Part shown: one piece after another, positions 59,070 through 64,000 of the stretch
How the letters are laid out: every line of letters begins with the position of its first letter
Position numbering within the stretch: position 1 is the stretch's first letter
NCBI GenBank assembly: GCA_035604615.1
Contig: DATNID010000071.1
Span: forward strand, 1 to 64,000
Length of the DNA stretch: 64,000 bases
Source: DATJLY01 sp035604615
GTDB taxonomy: Bacteria > Pseudomonadota > Alphaproteobacteria > ATCC43930 > CGMCC-115725
Reading direction: 5' to 3'
Translations under genes and position numbers: made by a program
The notes under the pieces: generated by a model
What the model saw: only the letters and a program-made list of their open reading frames with translations
Database searches by the model: none
What the model was told of the DNA's origin: nothing

Positions 59070-59861
59070 ATGACGCATTACGAAACGCTCGCCGCCGAGA
59101 CGGTCCAGCCCGGCGTGATGCGCGTAGCGCTCAACCGGCCGCAGGCGGCCAACGCCCTCAACACCCAGATGGCGCGCGATCTCGTGGCGCTGTGGAGCGC
59201 GCTCGCCGACGATCCCGGCGACGTGCGCTGCATCGTCCTTACCGGGACGGGCGAGCGCGCCTTCTGCGCCGGCGCCGATCTCAAGGAGCGGCACGGCATG
59301 AGCGACGCCGACTGGCAGGCGCAGCATGTCGTGTTCGAGCGCCAGTACCAAGCGCTGCTCGAGGTCCCGGTGCCGGTGATCGCCGCCGTCAACGGCCACG
59401 CCTATGCCGGGGGGCTCGAGATGATGCTGGCCTGCGACTTCGCCTATGCGGTGCCGGCGGCGCGCTTCGCGCTCACCGAGGTGACGCTCGGCATCATGCC
59501 GGGCGCGGGCGGGACGCAGCTCCTGCCGCGTGCGGTGGGCGAGCGCCGCGCCAAGGAGATCATCCTCACCGGCCGTCCCTTCGGCGCCGAGGAGGCGCGC
59601 GACTGGGGCCTGGTCAACCGCCTGGTCGAGCGCGAGGCGCTGATGGACGCGGCGCTCGCCGCGGCGGCGCAGATCGCGGACAACGCGCCGCTCGCGGTGC
59701 GCCAGGCCAAGAAGGCGATCCACGCCGGCTTGCAGCTCGATCTGAAGAGCGGGCTCCTGTTCGAGATCGAGGCCTATAACCGCCTCGTCCCAACCGAGGA
59801 CCGGCGCGAGGGCATCCGCGCCTTCAATGAAAAGCGCAAGCCGCGCTTTGCCGGACGCTGA
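59070..59861 (+). CDS. Enoyl-CoA hydratase/isomerase family protein
   Basis: A 263-residue crotonase-fold enzyme. The oxyanion-hole parts are FCAGADLKER and NGHAYAGGLEMMLACD. The catalytic Glu pair positions are E in GGLEMML and E in LTEVTLGIMPGAGG. It probably hydrates an enoyl-CoA in fatty-acid or ring-acid breakdown. It is followed after seven bases by an acyl-CoA dehydrogenase gene, so the two form a beta-oxidation-like unit. Confidence 0.93.
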   Translation: MTHYETLAAETVQPGVMRVALNRPQAANALNTQMARDLVALWSALADDPGDVRCIVLTGTGERAFCAGADLKERHGMSDADWQAQHVVFERQYQALLEVPVPVIAAVNGHAYAGGLEMMLACDFAYAVPAARFALTEVTLGIMPGAGGTQLLPRAVGERRAKEIILTGRPFGAEEARDWGLVNRLVEREALMDAALAAAAQIADNAPLAVRQAKKAIHAGLQLDLKSGLLFEIEAYNRLVPTEDRREGIRAFNEKRKPRFAGR

Positions 59862-59868
59862 GCCCGCC

Positions 59869-61044
59869 ATGACCGGCGCGACCCTGTCGCTGGGCGAGGA
59901 TTTCCCAGACATCCGCGAGGCGGTGCGGCGCATCTGCCAGGGATTTCCCGGCCTCTATTGGCGCGCGCGCGAGGCGGCGGAGGAATATCCCGAGGACTTC
60001 GTACGCGCGCTCACCGCGGCGGGATATCTCGGCGCGCTGATCCCCGAGAAATACGGCGGCTCCGGCCTCCCGCTCCGCGCCGCGTCGGCGATCCTGGAAG
60101 AGATTCACGGCGCCGGCTGCAATGCCGGCGCGTGCCACGCGCAGATGTATATCATGGGCACGCTGTTGCGGCACGGCAGCGCGGCGCAGAAGGAACGCTA
60201 CCTCCCGAAGATCGCCAGCGGCGAGCTTCGCCTCCAGGCCTTCGGCGTGACCGAGCCCACCACCGGCTCCGACACGACGCAGCTCAAGACCCGCGCCGAG
60301 AAGCGCGGCAATCATTCCTACGTCGTGCGCGGGCAGAAGGTGTGGACCTCGCGCGCGCTCCAATCCGACCTGATGCTGCTCTTGGCGCGCACCACGCCGG
60401 CCGAGCAGGTAACGCGGCGCGGCGAAGGTCTCTCGGTATTCCTGGTCGATTTGCACGAGGCGCGCGGCAAGGGACTCGAGATTCGCCCCTTGAAGGCGAT
60501 GATCAACCACAACGCCAACGAGATCTTCTTCGACGATGTCGAGGTGCCGGCCGAGAACCTCATTGGCGAGGAGGGCAAGGGCTTCCGCTACATCCTCGAC
60601 GGCATGAATGCCGAGCGCATCCTGATCGCCTCGGAAGCGATCGGCGACGCGCGCTGGTTCATACGTACCGCAATCGCCTACGCCAAGAGCCGCGTGGTGT
60701 TCGACCGGCCGATCGGCCGGAACCAGGGCGTCCAATTCCCGATCGCGCGCGCCCACGCCGAGACCGACGCGGCCGATCTCATGGTGCGCAAGGCGGCGGC
60801 GCTGTTCGACGCCGGCGAGCCGTGCGGTGCGGAAGCGAACATGGCGAAGCTGCTGGCGGCCGATGCATCGTGGCATGCCGGCGAGGCGTGCTTCCAAACC
60901 CATGGCGGGTTCGGCTTCGCCCGCGAATACGACGTCGAACGCAAGTGGCGCGAGACGCGGCTGTTTCAGACCGCGCCGATTTCAACCAACCTCGTCCTCG
61001 CCTATATCGCCGAGCACGTGCTGGGGATGCCGCGCTCGTATTAG
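59869..61044 (+). CDS. Acyl-CoA dehydrogenase
   Basis: A 391-residue flavoenzyme of the acyl-CoA dehydrogenase family. FGVTEPTTGSDTTQLKT and KVWTSRALQSDL are the flavin/substrate motifs. GMNAERILIASE holds the probable catalytic Glu, and QTHGGFGFAREYDVERKWRETR is the conserved C-terminal signature (22 residues; core QTHGGFGFAREYDVE). The start at 59869 is chosen; an ATG at 59827 lies within the hydratase gene. It acts on a CoA thioester before the hydratase. Confidence 0.93.
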   Translation: MTGATLSLGEDFPDIREAVRRICQGFPGLYWRAREAAEEYPEDFVRALTAAGYLGALIPEKYGGSGLPLRAASAILEEIHGAGCNAGACHAQMYIMGTLLRHGSAAQKERYLPKIASGELRLQAFGVTEPTTGSDTTQLKTRAEKRGNHSYVVRGQKVWTSRALQSDLMLLLARTTPAEQVTRRGEGLSVFLVDLHEARGKGLEIRPLKAMINHNANEIFFDDVEVPAENLIGEEGKGFRYILDGMNAERILIASEAIGDARWFIRTAIAYAKSRVVFDRPIGRNQGVQFPIARAHAETDAADLMVRKAAALFDAGEPCGAEANMAKLLAADASWHAGEACFQTHGGFGFAREYDVERKWRETRLFQTAPISTNLVLAYIAEHVLGMPRSY

Positions 61045-61066
61045 GGGGTGAACCCACGGGGGAAAC

Positions 61067-62062
61067 ATGCGCATCTCGCAGCCGATACTGGCCTTGCTTG
61101 CGGTCGTCGCATTGGCGCCAAGCGCGCCTGCCGGCGACCACGTCAAGCTCGGCGTCCAGAAAGTCGTCGGCAGCTCCGTCGCGTTCATCCCGTACGAAAA
61201 GGGCTATTTCGCGGCCGAGGGATTGGACGTCGAGCTGGTCTATTTCCAGGCGCAGGAGCCCATCGTCGTGGGGGCGGCCTCAGGCGGCATCGATTACGGC
61301 ATGACGGCCTTCACCGGCGGCTTCTACAACCTGGCCGGCCAGGGCGCGCTGCGGCTGATCGCGGCTTATATTCACGAAGCGGCCGGGTTCCAGGGACAGA
61401 CCCTGGTCGCCTCGCCGCGCGCCTTCGACGCCGGCATGAAGACGATGAAGAACCTGCCCGGCCACACTGCCGCGGTCGCCGAGATCGGCGGCCCCGGCCA
61501 TTACGGGCTCGCCCTCATCGCCGACAAGTTCGGCTTCGACGCCAAGACCGTGCGCATCCTGTCGATGGGCACCAATCCCAATGCGGTCTCGGCGGTAACC
61601 GGCGGCCAGGCCGATGTCGCGTTCCTGCCCATCAGCTTCGCGCGGCCCGGCCTCCAACATGGCGACACCAAGCTGATCGGCTGGCTCGGCGACGAAGTGC
61701 CGTGGCAACTGGGCGGCGTCTTCACCTCGACCAAGATCGCCAACGAACGGCAAGACCAGGTCGAGCGCTTCCTGCGCGCCTACAAGAAGGGCGTACAGGA
61801 ATTCCACGACGCCTTCACTGGACCGGGCGAAATCCGCCAGGACGGCGAGACCACCGACGGGGTTGTCGCGATCGCGTCCAAATACACGGGCCTGCCCCCC
61901 GAGCAGGTCAAGCAGGGGATTTCCTATTTCGATCGCGACGCCCGGCTCGACGTGAAGGACATCCTGCACCAGATCGCGTGGTATCGATCGCAGGGCATGG
62001 TGAAAGGCGATTTCGACCCGGCATCGGTCATCGACAGGCGCTATGTCGTGCCGTTGCCGTAA
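61067..62062 (+). CDS. NMT1/ABC-type substrate-binding protein
   Basis: A 331-residue exported binding protein (signal peptide PILALLAVVALAPSAPAGD). It shows VKLGVQKVVGSSVAFIPYEKG, YFAAEGLDVELVYFQAQEP, GIDYGMTAFTGGFYNLAG and YTGLPPEQVKQGISYFD. It resembles the SsuA/NMT1 group. No ABC permease gene is near; it follows the acyl-CoA dehydrogenase by 22 bases, which suggests a receptor for an acid degraded by those enzymes. Confidence 0.88.
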   Translation: MRISQPILALLAVVALAPSAPAGDHVKLGVQKVVGSSVAFIPYEKGYFAAEGLDVELVYFQAQEPIVVGAASGGIDYGMTAFTGGFYNLAGQGALRLIAAYIHEAAGFQGQTLVASPRAFDAGMKTMKNLPGHTAAVAEIGGPGHYGLALIADKFGFDAKTVRILSMGTNPNAVSAVTGGQADVAFLPISFARPGLQHGDTKLIGWLGDEVPWQLGGVFTSTKIANERQDQVERFLRAYKKGVQEFHDAFTGPGEIRQDGETTDGVVAIASKYTGLPPEQVKQGISYFDRDARLDVKDILHQIAWYRSQGMVKGDFDPASVIDRRYVVPLP

Positions 62063-62068
62063 CCCCGC

Positions 62069-62605
62069 TCAGTCGCGCAGGCTCATGATATAGGCGATCA
62101 CGTTCGACGCCTCCTCGGGCACGAGTTGCAGGGTCGGCATCGTCGGATGCGGATTGGTGAGCCAGATATTGAGACGGAACGGCGTCATCTGCGCCATGTT
62201 GGCGATGCTGTGAAAATTCGGTGCGTTGGCGAAGCGGATGGGCGATGACTGATCTGCCGATACAACGTGGCAGGGGCGGCAATTGTCGAGCGCGAAGCTG
62301 CGGCCGATGCGCGCATCGCCCGGACTCGCACCGCCTGCGAGGCCGTACCCGGAAGCGTGCGGCATCGTGGCGGCGGTCGGTTCATTGGGCGGCACTACCG
62401 GTTGCGGCGCCGGTTCCCTGTCGAACGCCGGCAGCGTCGAGGCACCGCTCGGACCGACGCGGCGCGCGGCCGCTATATCCGCATCGATCGCGGCCGAGGG
62501 TACGGGCTCGATATCGGTGTTGCGGGTCGCGCATGCGCCAAACACCGACAGCGCCAACAGTACGAGCGTTCGCGATAGGTTCGGCGTCTTTCTGACCTCT
62601 TTCAT
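62069..62605 (-). CDS. Cytochrome c family lipoprotein
   Basis: A 178-residue exported lipoprotein. The signal ends LLALSVFGAC, with the lipidated cysteine at residue 25. A proline-rich linker leads to a class I cytochrome c: heme site C109-R-P-C112-H113 and probable axial M156 in HPTMPTLQ. VIAYIMSLRD is the usual final helix. It would carry electrons in the periplasm. It starts four bases before the stop of the surface-antigen-like gene (ATGA overlap). Confidence 0.87.
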   Translation of the reverse strand: MKEVRKTPNLSRTLVLLALSVFGACATRNTDIEPVPSAAIDADIAAARRVGPSGASTLPAFDREPAPQPVVPPNEPTAATMPHASGYGLAGGASPGDARIGRSFALDNCRPCHVVSADQSSPIRFANAPNFHSIANMAQMTPFRLNIWLTNPHPTMPTLQLVPEEASNVIAYIMSLRD

Positions 62606-63036
62606 TGCCCCGATGGTCCAGGCGCCGGCTCGCGCGGATCGACCAGCTTCCAGCCGTTGTCCGTCAGCTTGCACCAATCGACCACCACGCGGGTCTCGTT
62701 GCTGTGATGCTCGGTCCAGGTGGCGTAGTCGAAGGTGCGGCACGGAATATCCTTCAGCGCGAAAATCCTGCGCAGCGTGACGGTGCCGCTGTTGCCGGTC
62801 TCCTGATTCGACCATTCGCCGGTTTTGCCCGCCTTTGCAGCGTCGAACAGGGGCGCCGAAGCCGCGAGGATGCTTGGCAGATCGTCGGCCGCGGCACTCA
62901 CGATATGGCCGAAAATCAGCGGCGGCGGATATTCGGCACGGGCGGCATTACCCAGCGCCAGCACGACCACGGACGCCGCCATCGCCAGTTTGGCCGTCTC
63001 CCAAACGTTCCTGCCCGCTTGGTTACCCCGTGCCAT
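62602..63036 (-). CDS. Secreted 17-kDa surface-antigen-like protein (RT0821/Lpp0805 type)
   Basis: A 144-residue exported protein. The ATG at 63036 is preferred because GGAAGGGG is six bases upstream; an ATG at 63042 abuts that site. The signal region is LAMAASVVVLALGNAARAEY. The C-terminal part GEWSNQETGNSGTVTLRRIF, then CRTFDY and VDWCKLTDNGWKLVD, matches the RT0821/Lpp0805 surface-protein pattern with two conserved cysteines. Probably an outer-membrane or periplasmic protein of unknown role, co-transcribed with the cytochrome. Confidence 0.78.
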   Translation of the reverse strand: MARGNQAGRNVWETAKLAMAASVVVLALGNAARAEYPPPLIFGHIVSAAADDLPSILAASAPLFDAAKAGKTGEWSNQETGNSGTVTLRRIFALKDIPCRTFDYATWTEHHSNETRVVVDWCKLTDNGWKLVDPREPAPGPSGQ

Positions 63037-63222
63037 GTTCATCCCCTTCCGTCGACCGTCATCTTCTCGCCACCCAATCATGGGAACACCATGAGGCCGG
63101 CCGCTGCCGTGATCTGGATCAAGGCGGCGAGTTGCCGCCCCCGGTCACCACGAGCCTCTTCCCATATCCGGCAATTTCGACCACAGTCGGCGCCGAGCGC
63201 CCCCCGTTTCCCGGAGAAGACG

Positions 63223-63477
63223 ATGGCCGATCCCGTTCCCGCCCAGCCGATTCCCGCCCAGAAAAGCCCCTACGGCGTCCAAGTCGAAGCCGGGCAGCGC
63301 TATGTCTGGTGCGCCTGCGGTCGCAGCAAGTCGCAGCCCTTCTGCGACGGCACCCACAAGGAATTCGGGCTCCGGCCCCAGGCCTTCGTCGCCGAGAAGA
63401 CCGAGCAGGCGTGGCTATGCGGCTGCAAGGCGAGCGGCAACAAGCCGTTCTGCGACGGGACCCACAAAAAGGTCTGA
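63223..63477 (+). CDS. Double CDGSH iron-sulfur protein
   Basis: An 84-residue protein with two CDGSH-type [2Fe-2S] sites. The first is C30, C32, C41 and H45 (CACGRSKSQPFCDGTH). The second is C66, C68, C77 and H81 (CGCKASGNKPFCDGTH). CCGGAGAAGACG precedes the ATG. Members of this short double type are linked to iron, redox or oxidative-stress functions. No membrane segment, so cytoplasmic. Confidence 0.92.
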   Translation: MADPVPAQPIPAQKSPYGVQVEAGQRYVWCACGRSKSQPFCDGTHKEFGLRPQAFVAEKTEQAWLCGCKASGNKPFCDGTHKKV

Positions 63478-63499
63478 GCGCGCCGCCGCAGCGGCTTCG

Positions 63500-63640
63500 T
63501 CATATCGCCTTCTTGACGGCGTCGGACAAGTTCTCGATGTCCTGGCCCATGCCGTGGACGGTGTTGCACGCGCTCAACAGCGCGGCCGCGCCGGTCAGGA
63601 AAAACAAGGCAAGGACTCCAGTCACGAGCTTCCGCTGCAT
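63500..63640 (-). CDS. Entericidin-family lipoprotein
   Basis: A 46-residue lipoprotein. The signal is LVTGVLALFFLTGAAALLSAC, with lipid attachment at the cysteine in LLSAC. The remaining CNTVHGMGQDIENLSDAVKK fits the entericidin A/B pattern (N-T-v-x-G-x-G-x-D). GAGG lies six bases before the ATG. Entericidins are small toxic or stress-related lipoproteins of the cell envelope; here no antidote partner is visible. Confidence 0.85.
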   Translation of the reverse strand: MQRKLVTGVLALFFLTGAAALLSACNTVHGMGQDIENLSDAVKKAI

Positions 63641-63775
63641 TGCCGTCCTCGTATCGCTGGGGGCGGACCGTGTTCTAGCATGCGATTTGCATTGAGAACA
63701 ACGCTCCGGCGCGGTGCCTTTCTCGCCCCGGTGCGAGGCTGTATCATGTTGAAAGGATGAAATAAGGAACGGCGC

Positions 63776-64000
63776 ATGACACCCCGTCTCGCGATGCTCG
63801 TCCTGCTTCCCCTGCTCGCGGCCGGGCCGGCGCTGTCGAGCAGCGCGGTCGATGCGGACGGGTTTCCCGACCCGCAGATCGCGCAACGCCTGCAACACGC
63901 GCAAGAGCTCGCGCGCCAGGCCGGCGAGGAGCTGATGCGGTCGCTGCAGTCCCTCGAAGCGTCGATCCCGCGCTATGGCATGCCGTTCGTCGACGAGCGC
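63776..64000 (+). CDS. Secreted protein, cut by the right edge
   Basis: An open frame of 75 codons from an ATG at 63776 to the last base. AAGGA is seven bases upstream. A signal peptide (LAMLVLLPLLAAGPALSSSA) precedes DGFPDPQIAQRLQHAQELA and a further helical stretch, RQAGEELMRSLQSLEASIP. It may be a small periplasmic protein with a coiled-coil-like helix. Family not recognised from this part. Confidence 0.7.
   Translation, partial: MTPRLAMLVLLPLLAAGPALSSSAVDADGFPDPQIAQRLQHAQELARQAGEELMRSLQSLEASIPRYGMPFVDER

Noticed and set aside
1..64000. CRISPR arrays, insertion sequences, integrases and tRNA genes
   Set aside because: I looked for regularly spaced repeats, transposase or integrase motifs and cloverleaf patterns and found none I could support.

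Overview
The window is GC-rich, tightly packed bacterial DNA and looks alphaproteobacterial. Signs of this are many GTG starts, 1-4 base ATGA/GTGA gene overlaps, a divergent second ClpP of the kind seen in rhizobia, several orphan NMT1-type binding proteins, LivFGHM and HyuA/HyuB-type genes. A genus cannot be assigned from the sequence. Only the first few kilobases, chiefly the membrane protein at the left edge, look visibly richer in A/T. I see no rRNA, tRNA, CRISPR array, transposase or phage gene.

Layout. 1-5.0 kb holds a cut-off membrane protein, an alpha/beta hydrolase, an amidohydrolase, a secreted SH3-like protein and a 77-residue protein. 5.3-19.3 kb (minus) is a surface-glycan or conjugate modification cluster. 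In transcription order it has a TylF-like methyltransferase, a TPR protein, a remnant of a second TPR gene, a secreted TIM-barrel-like protein, a WcbI-TPR fusion, a three-module sulfotransferase, an FkbH-like enzyme, two acyl carrier proteins and a Rieske oxygenase. 19.6-25.2 kb (plus) is a sugar-nucleotide operon, rmlC-rmlB-rmlD-rmlA followed by hldE-gmhA, making dTDP-L-rhamnose and ADP-heptose precursors. It is followed by a variant clpP, a DUF1330 protein and an MFS exporter.

27.7-42.9 kb is catabolic. The minus-strand run holds a secreted isochorismatase-fold protein without its cysteine, a flavin monooxygenase-like protein, two SDRs, a quinone reductase-like protein, a TAXI-like protein without signal peptide, an ACMSD-type amidohydrolase and a transhydroxylase-like molybdoenzyme. 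The plus strand follows with an NMT1-type binding protein, a cytochrome b/sulfite-oxidase-fold fusion, a D-2-hydroxyacid dehydrogenase and a ThDP enzyme. 42.9-46.4 kb holds an MFS carrier flanked by two paralogous binding proteins. Then come RlpA, MsrA, a beta-hydroxyacid dehydrogenase, and a HyuA/HyuB pair whose HyuB ends in an acetone-carboxylase-gamma-like zinc segment; two palindromic repeats separate the pair.

53.6-57.8 kb is a livHMGF operon ending in a 3-hydroxyisobutyrate-dehydrogenase-like gene and with no binding-protein gene. 58-62 kb has a VOC protein, a small protein, enoyl-CoA hydratase, acyl-CoA dehydrogenase and another NMT1-type binding protein. The right end holds small envelope and redox genes: a cytochrome c lipoprotein, a 17-kDa-antigen-like protein, a double CDGSH protein, an entericidin and a cut-off secreted protein.

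The best candidate for something undescribed is the 5.3-19.3 kb cluster. Its proteins share two unfamiliar modules in different combinations: a 'GWSNAE' beta-sandwich-like module and a 'CEFG...AEPLGLLR' terminal domain. It also contains remnants of a duplicated TPR gene and a twin-ACP/FkbH unit that may supply an activated three-carbon group.
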